Source: Candidatus Altimarinota bacterium
GTDB lineage: Bacteria > Patescibacteriota > Gracilibacteria > BD1-5 > UBA2023
Direction: 5' to 3'
Length of the DNA stretch: 64,000 bases
NCBI GenBank assembly: GCA_028714815.1
Contig: JAQTLR010000001.1
Span: 124,001-188,000 of the forward strand
Shown piece after piece: positions 1 to 10,564 of the stretch. Under the pieces are notes generated by a model. The model was not told the origin of the DNA, did no database searches, and worked only from the letters and a program-made list of their open reading frames with translations. Made by a program: the position numbers and the translations under genes. Position 1 is the stretch's first letter, and each line of letters starts with the position of its first letter.

Positions 1-600
1 ACTGGAAAAACTTCTTCTTCGACGAACAACGTCATTGTGAATAATAGCACAAATGCTACTGATTCTGATGGAGACTGAGTTCCGGACAATGCAGAAAAAT
101 TACTTTGAACCGATCCGAACAATCCCGATACCGATGGTGATGGGCAAAATGATAAAATAGATACAAATCCGACTTTGGCTGAAAATTTCGTTCCTTCTGT
201 GTGAATAGATGGACTGAAAATAAAGGAGATCCTCGTAGAAAATAACGTTGATCCTATTTCTAAAAAAATTGCATCCGATCATCTGGAAGTATCTTTGAAT
301 AATACCAGTTCGAAAGAAATTAAAAACCTTACTGCTTATTATAAGCTATCTGATTTAAGCGGAAGTACAGTGCAATCCTTTATTGTTCCGCTGAAAAATT
401 TTGTCTTAAAAGCAAATTCCACTGAAAATATACATATAGACATCAAAGACTGACTAAATCATTTCAGAGCGGATCCGAACAGTTTGTACTATCTTTCAAA
501 AAATCCTCTGAAAGTGGATGTTACTGTCAATGCGGTATGATACAAGGCTGCAACACTCAGTATCAATAAAGATGCTGGATGAGCAGAACTTGCGGACTAA
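1..600 (+). CDS. Exported protein with thrombospondin type 3 calcium repeats (3' part only)
   Basis: The frame is open from the first base to TAA at 598, so the start lies outside the window; 199 residues are visible. After a Ser/Asn-rich stretch, residues about 21-57 contain DSDGDGVPDNAEKLLGTDP and DTDGDGQNDKIDTNP, the Asp-rich loops of thrombospondin type 3 repeats that bind calcium, usually in extracellular proteins. Several loop glycines are TGA. The remaining ~140 residues look like a beta-rich domain (alternating hydrophobic and polar residues) that could be immunoglobulin-like. An ABC exporter starts 26 bases downstream, so the two may be co-transcribed; whether the exporter acts on this protein is not known. 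Calling it surface-exposed is inference, because the signal peptide is outside the window. Confidence 0.75.
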
Positions 601-626
601 TCTTTATTCACAAAAATATATTTCCT

Positions 627-1355
627 ATGAAAAAAATTATAGAGGTAAAATGATTATCAAAAGTATATGAAGATGGCTTCAAATCGCTTGATAATATCAA
701 TTTTGATGTAATGGAAGGTGATATCTACGGTTTTTTGTGACATAATTGAGCGGGGAAAACAACAACTATAAACATACTTACCACTCTCTTAGAGCCGACA
801 AGTTGAGATGCTTTCATTAACGGAAACGGGATCATAAAAGATTCGTTTGAGATTAAAAAAATAATCGGTTATTTGCCGGAAAACGTACAGATGTATTCGA
901 ATTTTACCGTATATGAAAATCTGGAATATTTTGCAAAACTTTCTTGAATCGAAAAACCAAAAAAGAGAATCGATGAAGTTTTGAAATTTTTAGAAGTTGA
1001 TTATGCGGATAAGAAGGTTTGAGGATTATCAAAATGAATGAAACAACGGATCGGAATAGCCCAAGCGATCCTCCATGAACCGAAAGTACTTTTTCTGGAT
1101 GAACCAAATACCTGACTCGATCCCGTATGAATGAAACAGCTCAGAGATATAATTATCAAGTTGAACACAGAGAAGGGCATCACTATTTTTATGAATACGC
1201 ATTTATTGTCAGAAGTCTGAAAACTCTGTAATAGAGTTTGAATCCTGAATCAAGGAAAGATTATCTTTTCGTGAACGATAGAAGAATTAAAACAAAAGTA
1301 TCCAGATGATAATTCACTGGAAAATATTTACTTAAAGATAGAAAAAAATGGCTAA
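627..1355 (+). CDS. ABC transporter ATP-binding protein (ABC-2 exporter type)
   Basis: This 242-aa cytoplasmic subunit would hydrolyse ATP to drive the two permeases that follow. Walker A GHNGAGKTT is at residues 38-46 (two of its glycines are TGA), the signature LSKGMKQR at 134-141, Walker B VLFLDEP at 154-160 and the H-loop histidine in NTH near 192. The order and the spacing fit the CcmA/DrrA group of ABC-2 ATPases. About a dozen TGA codons occur, nearly all at positions where family members have glycine. The stop codon is followed after one base by the next start codon, so the genes are probably translationally coupled. The substrate is unknown; multidrug, polysaccharide or gliding-type exporters share this architecture. 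Confidence 0.93.
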
Positions 1356-1356
1356 T

Positions 1357-2280
1357 ATGAAAAATATAGTTGCCCGCAAGGAGATTCTATATCTTTTGAG
1401 AGAAAAGACATTTGTGTACGCCGTCTTTATATTTATAAGCATGGCCCTATTATCAACCATAATATGATGGTCTACCCAGCATACGGTTATTACGGTATAC
1501 GATTACGCGTCTCATTTGATACAATCCCTCTGACAAGTACCGCCAGTATTGACTCTTAAATCGGAAAGCTCTCTTCTGATAGTTAAGAATATGATTATAT
1601 ATAACACCCTTATCGCCACACTTGTGGTATTGATAATGGGATATTATATTTGAATGAACGACAGGATTGCCAACGTGACGAAACTCATATTTACAAGACC
1701 TATTAAAAAAGGTGAATTATTTTTATGAAAAACGATAGCACTGTTGTACAGTTTGTTTGTGTTGATATTGGCGTCGCTTATAATTACCAATATTTCCCTC
1801 ATGATTTTTGGGGCATTTTCAATCGTGAATTTATTGAATGTGTTATGATTTTATGCCCTCTCATTTTTTTATATAGCGTGATTCTGATTCGTGGGGTTAT
1901 GATTCAGTTATATATCGAGAGACACTTGAAATGCTCTTTTATACGCTCTTATTATTTGGATAATCGTAACTTTTGTTTTACCGGAATTAAGTTCAGCACT
2001 CAATCCAACCAATTCGCTTAATCCGGTGCTTCCTAATACAAATATTCTACAATCAAGCACTTTACAAACCATTCATAACCTGAGCTTTCCGTTTTCCGTT
2101 TCGGAGCATTATAAAAACATTTCTTCTGAATTGATTTGAATCAGCGATCCGACTGCCCCAAACTACTATAAGAATGATTTCTATGATATTTCAGTACTGA
2201 TAGTTTGGATGCTGGCATCTTTTGTTTTTTCGGTTTTTTGAATAAAAAAATTAAATACAAATAATTGAGATATTTATTAA
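1357..2280 (+). CDS. ABC-2 type transporter permease, first of two
   Basis: A 307-aa membrane protein with an N-terminal MKNIVARKEILYLLREKTF segment, the amphipathic entry typical of ABC-2 permeases, then about six hydrophobic helices (near residues 20-40, 90-115, 135-160, 165-185, 195-215 and 285-300). The stretch between about 220 and 275 is polar and probably lies outside the membrane, as in NatB or Gld-type permeases. Eleven or more TGA codons interrupt it under the standard code. It sits between the ATPase and a second permease, so the transporter is probably a heterodimer of permeases with an ATPase dimer. The substrate cannot be read from the sequence. Confidence 0.85.
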
Positions 2281-2290
2281 AAAATAAAAA

Positions 2291-3253
2291 ATGAATACCA
2301 TTATCATAATTGCGATGAAAGAGTTCAAGGAGGTTTTTAGAACGAAAACCTTCTTATTCGTACTATTTTTATTTTTAATACTGATAAGTATATCAATAAC
2401 GATATCTTCTCTTGTTTTTAATGATCAAGTAACCCAATTCAGGCAATCTTTGGAAGTATTAAAAAGTCTATGAAGAGCATCCAATATCGTTCAGCCAGAT
2501 TTTTATCCTCTTAATTTACTCAGGGGAGTTGTAGATTACATAGAGATTGTCGGAGCCATCCTATGAATTTTTCTTGGATATATTAGCGCTTATAGAGAAA
2601 AGATATCGAAATCTCTTTCCCTGATACTATCAAGACCGGTAAAAAAAGCTCATGTCATCTATGGGAAGTTATTATGAAATTTTTCATTTATTTTTCTATT
2701 GATGATTTTTGTAAGCATTTTGATCATTGTTCTACTGTATGCAATAGCCTGAGCAAGCCTCTGATGAATAGAGTTTATGAAAATATGAGTATTCATATTC
2801 ACATCTTCTTTTTATATCCTGATTTTCTTTATGCTGTCATTTTTGCTTTGTTTGTCTCAAAGAAACACTGTGAATGCACTTATAATATCTTTCTTGATAT
2901 GGCTTATTTTTGCCCTTATTATCCCTCAAATTTGAGATACTATGGACACGGATAACCAAATATCATGATGATTTTTCAAGTCTATGAACTTGTCAAGAAC
3001 TGATGAATTTAAGGTTATGGATCATTTTAAGACCTATGAGAATATAAGAACCTGAGTGGAACAGTTATCTATTACGAAGCATTATGAAAGATTGGAATTC
3101 GCATTATTTTGAATCAAAAAGGATTACGCGGACAAAAATCTCGGTTTCATTTTACAGGACAAAAGTATAGATATATTCGTACTTATATTATTTTTTGGAG
3201 TGCTTGTTCAGATAAATACCTACTATCTCAGAAAAAATTTGAATTATAATTAG
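2291..3253 (+). CDS. ABC-2 type transporter permease, second of two
   Basis: A 320-aa membrane protein starting 10 bases after the previous stop. It opens with MNTIIIIAMKEFKEVFRTKTF, the same amphipathic pattern as its neighbour, followed by a hydrophobic helix, a polar loop (about residues 45-85) and four or five more helices; the last helix is near the C terminus. The motif AYREKISKSLSLILSRPVKK after the second helix resembles the cytoplasmic coupling helix of ABC-2 permeases that contacts the ATPase. It is weakly similar to the preceding permease. Together the three genes form a complete exporter operon. It stops with TAG at 3251. Confidence 0.83.
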
Positions 3254-3287
3254 ACTATATATTTTTTATCCCTTATTTTTTTCATCC

Positions 3288-4586
3288 ATGCAAACACCAT
3301 CTATAAAAACGAACGGCATGCTATCAAAAATGCTCAACAAGGTTCCGGAGATTACTGTCTTCTTCTGGATCATCAAAGTTCTTTGTACTACGGTCGGCGA
3401 AACCGCGTCCGATTTCTTGAACGTGAACCTTAATTTCGGTCTCATTGGAACTTCCATCGCCATGGGGATTTTACTGTTGGTGACGTTGTTTTTTCAGCTC
3501 CGAGCGAAGAAATACATCCCGGTGATATATTGGATCAATGTCGTTTTGATCAGCGTCTTCGGGACACTGGTGACGGATATCGGAACGGATAGCCTCGGTA
3601 TTCCCCTCGAAGTAAGCACACTCGTATTCAGTGGTCTCCTGGCTCTAACATTTGCGCTTTGGTATATCAAAGAGAGGACGCTCTCCATTCATTCCATCTT
3701 TACAAGACAACGAGAATTGTTCTATTGGCTCGCGATCCTCTTCACCTTCGCACTCGGGACCGCGACGGGAGACCTCATGGCAGAAAGCTTGGGTCTTGGG
3801 TATTTCCAGACCGGGGTCATCGTTGTTACTATCATAGCTATCTTCTCGGTCGCTTGGAAAGTGGGGCTTAATTCCATACTATCCTTCTGGCTCATCTACA
3901 TCATGACACGTCCTCTGGGCGCTTCGCTCGGAGACTACCTGTCGCAATCCGTGAAATACGGCGGACTCGGACTCGGTGCAACGAGTACGAGCGCAATATT
4001 CGTTACGGCGATCATAGCAACCGTCCTCTTTCTTTCTGTTACTAAAAAAGACATGATTGAGAAAGCATCGATTATGAAAGAAGAAGCCGAAATGCACGAA
4101 CCTGGTGCAGTCTGGCAAACGGTAACAGTTCTCTGTTTGATTGTAATAATATCAGGATCGGGATATTATTGGCGCCATGCCGCACTTCAAGGCGAGGCGC
4201 AAGGTATTTCTTCGCTTCCAACCCAGGTAACCAATCAGACGGAGTCATCGGGTTCGGTTTTATCTACCCCCACGTCAAGTGCAAAATCATCTGGTCAAAC
4301 ACAAAAATCATCGCCACTTGGAGATGTATCGGTATTCCGAACGATTATCCAAGATACACTTAATCTCGTGAATTCCTGAGACTTATCCGGAGCAAAAACC
4401 CGTATCGGAGATCTGGAATACGAATGGGATAACGCCGATGCTCGACTGAAACCGATGAATCCGACGGAATGGAAGAAAGTCGACGGTGCTATCGACAAGG
4501 TATTGCGACAACTACGCGCTGTAAATCAGGATGCTGCGGGTTGTAAATCCGCACTTGAAGCATTACTTTCAGCATTGAATGGATAG
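3288..4586 (+). CDS. COG4705-type membrane protein with C-terminal helical domain
   Basis: A 432-aa protein of the uncharacterised membrane-anchored family COG4705. The first ~260 residues hold about eight transmembrane helices built from repeats of a GET/GT-x-x-(S/G)D motif: TVGETASD, GTLVTDIGTDSLG, GTATGDLMAESLG and RPLGASLGDYL. A further helix near residues 280-300 leads into a Ser/Thr-rich linker and a C-terminal domain of about 85 residues (NSGDLSGAKTRIGDLEYEWD and what follows), reached only by reading TGA at 4377 as Gly. A similar tail occurs in some COG4705 homologues. Function is unknown; transport or metal handling has been suggested only from topology. The next gene is a shorter paralogue. 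Confidence 0.8.
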
Positions 4587-4623
4587 TATACCTATTTCTT
4601 AAATATATCTTTTACCTATTGTT

Positions 4624-5418
4624 ATGAGCACTCTACAAACAAAAATCGTGAATAAACTTCCGGAAATTACTCTCGCTTTCTGGATTATGAAGATCTGTGC
4701 GACCACCCTTGGAGAAACCGCTGGCGACCTCCTAGCTCAGACGCTCAACGTCGGGTATGCAGTGAGTTCAATGATCCTTATAAGTATCTTTCTCATAACC
4801 CTCATTACCCAACTCTTCGCGAAAAAGCACCATCCGTTCCTCTACTGGATGGTGATCCTCTCTACCAGTACAGCGGGAACGACGATGTCCGATTACATGG
4901 ACCGCACGCTCGGACTCGGATACGCGACCGGGTCAGCCATCCTTGTAACTATCCTCGTAGCGATTTTCACGTACTGGAAATGGAGCGGACTTCCGTTTGA
5001 AATGGCGAAAATCAAGACCTTCCGTGGAGAAACGCTCTACTGGATTGCCATCCTTTTCTCCAATACGCTCGGAACAGCACTCGGAGATTTCATCGCGGAC
5101 AGTTCTGGACTTGGATTTGAGGGCGGAGCGCTCCTGATCGGTAGTCTCATTGCGCTCGTAGTTGCCGCGAAATACTTTACCAAAATACCCCCGGTTGTTC
5201 TTTTCTGGATCGCGTTCGTACTGACTCGCCCGTTCGGCGCTACCATGGGAGATCTTCTTACAAAATCTCCTGTAAAGTGAGGTCTCGGATTCGGAACTGC
5301 CGGATCATCGCTCGTGCTTCTTGCTATACTCGTAGCATTCGTGACATATGCAGTCTACAAGCATAAAGAGGAGAGCAATGAGTTGGAGCCGGTTTTAGGA
5401 CATGAAGCGATTGAGTAA
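4624..5418 (+). CDS. COG4705-type membrane protein, short paralogue
   Basis: A 264-aa membrane protein closely related to the preceding gene: both begin with KLPEITLAFWIMKI-like segments followed by TTLGETAGDLL. Four internal repeats carry the motifs GETAGD, GTTMSDYMDRTLGLG, GTALGDFIADSSGLG and RPFGATMGDLL. About eight transmembrane helices are expected. One TGA (5278) precedes GLGFGTAGSS, where the paralogue also has glycine-rich sequence. It lacks the C-terminal extension of its neighbour. The two genes are 37 bases apart and likely arose by tandem duplication. Conserved Asp residues inside membrane segments suggest ion or metal transport, but this is inference. Confidence 0.8.
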
Positions 5419-5537
5419 GACCAATGGGAAAGACCTCTTGGAAATGTTCTTTTTTTAGTGAGAACGGATTTATTCATCGTATTTCCGCACCAGAGATAGA
5501 AATAGCTCTCGAAAGTATCATGTAAAGCAAAAGGATT

Positions 5538-6221
5538 ATGGAACAGAAACACATACCAAATATTGGGATCTTCCTGCGTTTGAAAGAACGATTCGAAAAA
5601 ATTCACCGTCCTCACTTCAAGAACCATCACTATTGGCTCGATGTATTATTTGGGATGATGCTCTTGTCATGTGCCCTCGTTTTGAATTTCTATGCCGGAC
5701 AATATGCTACTTCTTCGGAAAGCAACTCTGTGACGGACATCATCCTGAGTCATACCCAAGCACACGACGTGGATGGGATTTTTACATATGGAGCAATCTT
5801 ATTCGTGTGTTACATCGCTTTTCTTTGTCTTTGGTATCCATGAAAAGCTCCTTTTACGTTAAAGAGTATTTCGCTTTTCGTGTTGGTGCGCTCGGTATCT
5901 ATGAGTCTGACGCATATAGGACCATTCCCAACTCACGCCACCGTTTCGCTATCCGATTTCCTTCAAAACTTCATATTCACAGGAGATCTTTTCTTCTCGT
6001 GACATACATGACTTCCATTCTTGGTGGCACTCATATTCTGGGAATACAAGCTTGTCCGAATGTTTTGCATCACTATCTCTGTCATGTTCGGTGTAGTTGT
6101 GTTACTTGGTCATCTGCACTATTCTATCGACGTATTCTCCGCGTTTTTCATAACGTATTCGGTGTATAGGATGTCAGAGATTTTCTTTGGAAAGGATCAT
6201 ATTCAATACGGACAGAAATAA
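5538..6221 (+). CDS. PAP2-like (PAP2_C) membrane phosphatase or phosphotransferase
   Basis: A 227-aa membrane protein with about six hydrophobic helices. Residues ~150-165 read FTGDLFFSGHTGLPF and residues ~190-200 read GHLHYSIDVFSAF, which are the C2 (SGH) and C3 (H-x-x-x-D) motifs of the PAP2/sphingomyelin-synthase-like superfamily; the histidines and aspartate form the catalytic triad. Two glycines of the SGHTG motif region are TGA, so the standard code hides the active site. The family transfers or removes phosphate head groups of lipids. It follows the COG4705 pair after a 119-base gap (5419-5537) in which nothing else is apparent. Substrate unknown; a second, canonical PAP2 gene is at 30145. 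Confidence 0.78.
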
Positions 6222-6360
6222 TAGAAGAACCTCAGGAATGACGGGCTTTTGTCGGGGACGGAAAAGAAGGAATTTTGAGATGATCTGAAATTATGAATAG
6301 ATGCTCGAATTTCGTGTGAATTTTGTACCAAATTTTATGCTCAAATCTCAACGGACGTTT

Positions 6361-6388
6361 TTGCAAAAACTAGGCTTTTCGGTATACT
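6361..6388 (+). promoter_or_regulatory. Promoter for the 82-aa membrane protein gene
   Basis: TTGCAA (6361-6366), 16-base spacer, TATACT (6383-6388). It closely resembles the promoter 412 bases downstream, including a TTTTCG stretch just before the -10 box. The gene-free stretch 6222-6360 holds nothing else I can recognise. Confidence 0.65.
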
Positions 6389-6401
6389 GTGTATATAAGT
6401 A

Positions 6402-6440
6402 ATCCTCATTGTAAAGCCATAAATAAGGTTTTACGAGGAT
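6402..6440 (+). promoter_or_regulatory. 5'-UTR hairpin
   Basis: ATCCTC...GTAAAGCC pairs with GGTTTTAC...GAGGAT around an 8-base A/T loop. It begins about 14 bases after the -10 box and so lies at the very 5' end of the predicted transcript. No U-tract follows, so it is more likely a stabilising or regulatory stem than a terminator. Confidence 0.5.
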
Positions 6441-6467
6441 GAAAATTTATCCATAATTTTCAAGCAT

Positions 6468-6716
6468 ATGTTCAAAAAAATAGAGACAGTTTCCAACATT
6501 GTTTTCGTTCTTGTGCTCGCTTTCGTCACCCCAGGATTCTTGGCCCATGGATATACGATTATTGAATCAAGCTCAGATTATTGGCTCGGAGGTCATCCAT
6601 TGGTGATTCAACAGCAGGTTTCGGAGCTACAAAAGGCGAATGAATATATTGCGAGCGAACATGTTACGTGAGCTCAAAACGAGGAGGTTTTCAGAGCAAT
6701 CTTCGAGGAGAACTAA
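6468..6716 (+). CDS. Small exported or membrane-anchored protein
   Basis: An 82-aa protein with a hydrophobic N-terminal segment (residues about 10-27, NIVFVLVLAFVTPGFLAHG) and a polar tail ending FRAIFEEN. One TGA at 6669 is read as Gly. The segment may be a signal peptide or a single membrane anchor. It is monocistronic: a promoter and leader hairpin lie upstream and a strong terminator begins 18 bases after the stop. I do not recognise the family. Confidence 0.65.
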
Positions 6717-6734
6717 GCTATATGAGAATTAAAT

Positions 6735-6771
6735 AAATCCGCTATGAGCACCGAGCCATAGCGGATTTTCT
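6735..6771 (+). terminator. Intrinsic terminator
   Basis: AAATCCGCTATG (6735-6746) pairs with CATAGCGGATTT (6757-6768), loop of 10, followed by a T-rich run. It closes the 82-aa gene and insulates it from the next promoter, which starts two bases later. Confidence 0.85.
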
Positions 6772-6772
6772 T

Positions 6773-6800
6773 TTGCAAAAATGAGAGTTTTTCGTATAGT
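6773..6800 (+). promoter_or_regulatory. Promoter of the structured RNA / exported-protein operon
   Basis: TTGCAA (6773-6778), 16-base spacer, TATAGT (6795-6800). Transcription would start near 6807, exactly where the long folded RNA begins. Confidence 0.65.
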
Positions 6801-6806
6801 GCAAGA

Positions 6807-7044
6807 GCTTAAAACTCACATTTCTATCGTAACCGATTTTTTTTCGACAATTTTGTCGTAAATTTTCTGTATACGTGTGCTACAAAATAGGTGGGACGGT
6901 CCGATAATGCCCGTTTCCACTTCATTGTAGCAATACAGCGATTCGGTGATGGCTTTGTGAGTTTTAAGCGACCACTGCATGATTCGGATCGTCCTTCGTG
7001 TTAATTCCAAAAGGCGATTTCTGAATTTCAGATGTCGCTTTTTT
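6807..7044 (+). ncRNA. Candidate structured non-coding or leader RNA, family unknown
   Basis: About 238 nt between a promoter and an intrinsic terminator with no convincing reading frame. A perfect 12-bp outer stem joins CTTAAAACTCAC (6808-6819) to GTGAGTTTTAAG (6957-6968). Inside are a small hairpin CGACA/TGTCG (6845-6858), a two-part stem CTGTAT + TGCTACA (6867-6884) with TGTAGCA + ATACAG (6926-6938), and an apical stem GTGGGACGG (6891-6899) with CCGTTTCCAC. GGACGGTCCGA (6894-6904) can alternatively form 11 bp with TCGGATCGTCC (6984-6994), just before the terminator, so a switch between two folds is possible. A rod with an interrupted centre recalls 6S RNA in outline, but no conserved 6S sequence is recognised. 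It may be a free small RNA or an attenuating leader of the gene at 7066. Confidence 0.6.
7009..7044 (+). terminator. Intrinsic terminator or attenuator
   Basis: AAAAGGCGA (7009-7017) pairs with TCGCTTTTT (7035-7043 region) with one G-U pair, with an inner CTGA/TCAG stem, and the 3' arm runs into six Ts. It stands 22 bases upstream of the start of the exported-protein gene. Confidence 0.7.
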
Positions 7045-7065
7045 ACTGTTTAATTTCCATATTCT

Positions 7066-8169
7066 ATGAAACCAAAAGTATTACTATTTTTTACTTTAAT
7101 CGCTTCGATAACTTCATTGTCATCCGTCAGTGCAGCCGAACAACAGCGTCTTATTTGCGAGAAGAGTGGGACTGTATACGAACTTACACAAAGCGACCTA
7201 TCTATGGTATCTCGCGCCGTTACGAATGTGCAGAAAAAATGAAACAAATATCTCCCAACAATCGTATCACAATTACAGCGATATCGGAATCTCAAATTGG
7301 CAAACGATACTCGAATGTCCGAGATTTTTTCAAACATTATTTATCGTCTAAACGGCGATTTTGGAAATCTCACCCGGGATAATTCCGCTTCTGTAAATAT
7401 GGACGAGTTAAAGCGTAATGGGGTTGATTGGCTCGCGAATCTCACTTCTGACAATCTCCGTGCTATCGCGAATGATAAAGTAGCATCGAAGACGGCACTT
7501 GACGCAATCCCTGATCTATCAAAACAGCTTATGTCCAGATATGAAAGTACAGGCAAAGAAACCGATAAGATTTTCGTGAGAGTGAGTGATTTTGCTCTTC
7601 TTATGAAACTCGAATTTCTGAGAACCGCATTGAAGGGGAATGAAAAAGATCTTTATGACAGCAATGATATTGAGCGCACGCTCATAAGTCTCTCGGAAAT
7701 GGAGCGGAATATTACTGTTGGTCGGCTTAAATACCAGAAGTACGACCTGGTTCTTTCCAATTCTGGCGAAGGTAATCTCATAGTGTTTACCGATGGGCCT
7801 TGTGCTTCCATCGGGATGATTTATCAGAATGCTTCCGATGAATGAAGTTCAGATGATTACAAGGCAATTATAAAATCCGGGATAGAAGATGCGATCAAAT
7901 GAAAGCTCCCCACTTCGCAGCTCCCACAATCACTTCGATCTTCATTGGATAGGCTAGTAAATGATGAAACCAAAGGGACTGAACTTCTTTCTGATCATCC
8001 GGAGTTAAAAAAAGACGAAATCGCCACGATCCGAGAATGGCTTCATTCTGCATATCTGAGCGCTCTTTTGAGCGAAGTGTACGATCATCTTGATAGTTCA
8101 AGCGGAAAAGAGAAGGAGTTTCTCAGCCTCGTCCAAGATTATTTCCGTGGATATCTCTACGGTGGGTAA
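7066..8169 (+). CDS. Exported protein of unknown function
   Basis: A 367-aa protein with a clear signal peptide (MKPKVLLFFTLIASITSLSS, cleavage likely after SVSA near residue 24). The mature part is mostly helical; residues about 28-120 resemble an extended helical bundle, and two cysteines (near residues 31 and 246) could pair after export. Three TGA codons are read as glycine. First of five consecutive genes for exported, membrane or lipid-anchored proteins. The segment DIERTLISLSEMERNITVGRLKYQKYDLVL resembles a segment of the next protein, so the two may be distant paralogues. The RNA element upstream may control it. No known family recognised. Confidence 0.75.
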
Positions 8170-8234
8170 GACAAGATTGGCATATTTCTGGTCATATCAC
8201 CTTTCGCAAACATTATTTTCTAACACCTTGCCAC

Positions 8235-9527
8235 ATGTACAAGAAAACCATATCTTCGATGCTATTACTTCTGCTTATTTCTACAAACGTAGCAAACGCA
8301 TATGTTCTTAACGATCGGGAAAACACGATTGTCGACCGAGCATATACCCGCATTGAGAGCCTCATAGCGAAGAAATGAGAATCTGTGCGCAGATCTGTCA
8401 TCGTGCAGCTCAACAAACTCAGGAATGAGAAATTCGCGAACAACGAGTGAATGAATGCCATCATCCGAACGACCGCAGAAAGAATTGAAGCCAATACGAA
8501 GACTCCGGCTCCGACCGTGACAGAAAAAACTTCCGCATCCGAAACATGATCGCCTATCCCATCATCGAATTTGGTACAATCCCTTCTATCTGATGGAACT
8601 AAGGCGCTATCAAAACTGAATATTGAAGATATGAAGGATGTATTGGCAGACAATGAATACTATCGTGCTGTGCCAAGCATCTATGCAAAGCTTGAAGCAG
8701 ATTTCTCTTCTGTCTGTTCACAATCTTCTGAAACAGTTGAAACAATAACCTGTCCTCTCGCGGACGCGAAGACCTGGATGAAATTCGTCTACCTCCATAC
8801 ACTTACCATTGAAAAATACTCAATTGAACCAATGGAGCAGAGATTTGCAACCTCAGCACTTCCGGATATCGAATACGTATTAAATGGGCTTGAAAAGGAG
8901 GATATCGATTCCCGTTCGATTCGCTATGGAGCATACGATCAGAATCTGATTTTCAATATCTGGAATGTCACTCCCATCTGGGATATGAGCAATGGAAGTG
9001 CCAATCATGCAAAGATCACCTTTCAACTTGATCCAGACAAAGGCAAGCATTTGGAACTTTTCGTAAAAAGGAAACTTGGAATAATCACAAAGGCCCCATA
9101 TGAATTTACAATCCCATGACATGGTCCCTATTCTCAATACTCCCCAGGTCCAAGCACTGGAATCCAGCCAAGTACCGGAAATTATTACCCAGTGCCCGAA
9201 CATGCGCATAGGACCCCGAGAAAAGATACAATATGGACTTGCGATGAAGGATATTACCGCAAGCCAAAAACTATGAAAGCATCAGGAATGTGTCTTCCAG
9301 ATGACACTCCGATTACCGATGATTCGAAGGAGTTATACAAACCAATACCAACGTCGATTGATCCGAAATACATGATGAAGTCTATGGGCGATGGGTCCAC
9401 TGACTTTCCGATAGGAGGTTACGGTAGTGTTCCGCAATCCGGCCCAATGCAGTACAAAAAGCTTGATTGTATCAATCTGTTTGGATGCAAGAAGGGTGAG
9501 AAAATTGATGGAACAATCGAAAATTAA
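8235..9527 (+). CDS. Exported protein with Pro/Gly/Tyr-rich C-terminal region
   Basis: A 430-aa protein with a signal peptide (MYKKTISSMLLLLLISTNVANA, cleavage near residue 22). A helical N-terminal half (residues ~25-290) carries a Pro/Thr/Ser linker near 90-105 and a segment (DIEYVLNGLEKEDIDSRSIR) similar in layout to the upstream exported protein. The last ~135 residues are rich in Pro, Gly, Ser and Tyr (for example GPYSQYSPGPSTG) with four cysteines in the final 110 residues, suggesting a disordered or wall-associated tail with disulfides. Four TGA codons are read as Gly. The gap from the upstream gene is 65 bases. Function unknown. Confidence 0.75.
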
Positions 9528-9568
9528 ATAAAAAAATACCTTAATTTTAACTTCTTACCTTTCTTTTT

Positions 9569-10537
9569 ATGGCAAAAAATGAATCCAGGAGCAATACGGA
9601 TACTCCCAATACAATAATCATCGAGACAAAATCATCCACTGGGCAGATAGCCGGCATCTTATCCATAGTCTCAGGAATTGTGGGGCTATTTGTCCTCTGA
9701 ATCGTATTTTTTCCACTCTCCCTTATTCTCGCGATTGTGGCTCTGTTTAAGCGAAACTATCTCCTCGGAGGAGTTGGAGTGTTTCTTTCTATCATCGTAG
9801 CAATTACTAGTCCTTCGATATGGATGATTTTGTGAGCTGCAAAAATCTACAATACCGAGACAAAGAAGCAGGAGCAGATTCAACGAGTCGCTCAGAAAAT
9901 CGTTGCAACAAAAAAGCAGGAAACGATAGCAACTCCACCAAGTGCCGAAGTGAACTTTTCCAGAGTCGCTTCAAAGCTCGGAACGAGTGCCCTTGGAACT
10001 CCGGAGAGAAGTTATTCGGATACGCTCAAACTTGCAACCAATATGATGCAGAACTGAGGGGATTACCTCAATCAAGCAACTCCGATGGACCTCAGTATCA
10101 TCGCGTATGATCCATGGATTTGATCCGGCATCCAAGGAATCCATGAACAATTTGCTCGTGCAATCAAGGAAAACCGTACGGAAATCCAAAAATTCCCGAT
10201 TGGGGGAAGTGGTCCAAATATCGAGGCCATAATCGGAAAATACCAATACAATTGAACGGGTGTGGTTTTGAGCTTGAAGAATGTATATCTCGAAGTAGCA
10301 TCATCTGCGATTAAAAAGTTTGTTGCAACATCTCAGATGTTAAATGAATCGGAGGAAGAGGTTATTAAACAATCCCTCAAAGAACTCAAAGAAGCGATAG
10401 TGGCATTACAAGTCGGAACCACTCCTTCTGGTCCAATTCCTGTCATTAACTATGGAAAAGATGGTAAGATAGCTAAAAATTCATCGATCAGTATATCTAA
10501 ATTTCCGAATGGAACATATGGAATCGTGATCAAGTAG
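9569..10537 (+). CDS. Membrane protein with two helices and a large extracytoplasmic domain
   Basis: A 322-aa protein. Residues ~27-50 (IAGILSIVSGIVGLFVLGIVF) and ~60-90 form two adjacent hydrophobic segments, followed by a charged coiled stretch (NTETKKQEQIQRVAQKIVATK) and a ~210-residue soluble domain with YDPWIGSGIQGIHEQFA and other glycines. Five TGA codons are read as Gly. It starts 41 bases after the preceding gene and is followed by a lipoprotein gene, suggesting one envelope-related operon. The two-helix anchor plus soluble domain is not diagnostic; I do not recognise the family. Confidence 0.72.
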
Positions 10538-10564
10538 CCTTTTATCATTTAATGTGTAATCACT

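Noticed and set aside
6816-7010. A 64-codon minus-strand frame
   Set aside because: With UGA as Gly it runs on through a terminator; the region is better explained as a folded plus-strand RNA with its own promoter and terminator.
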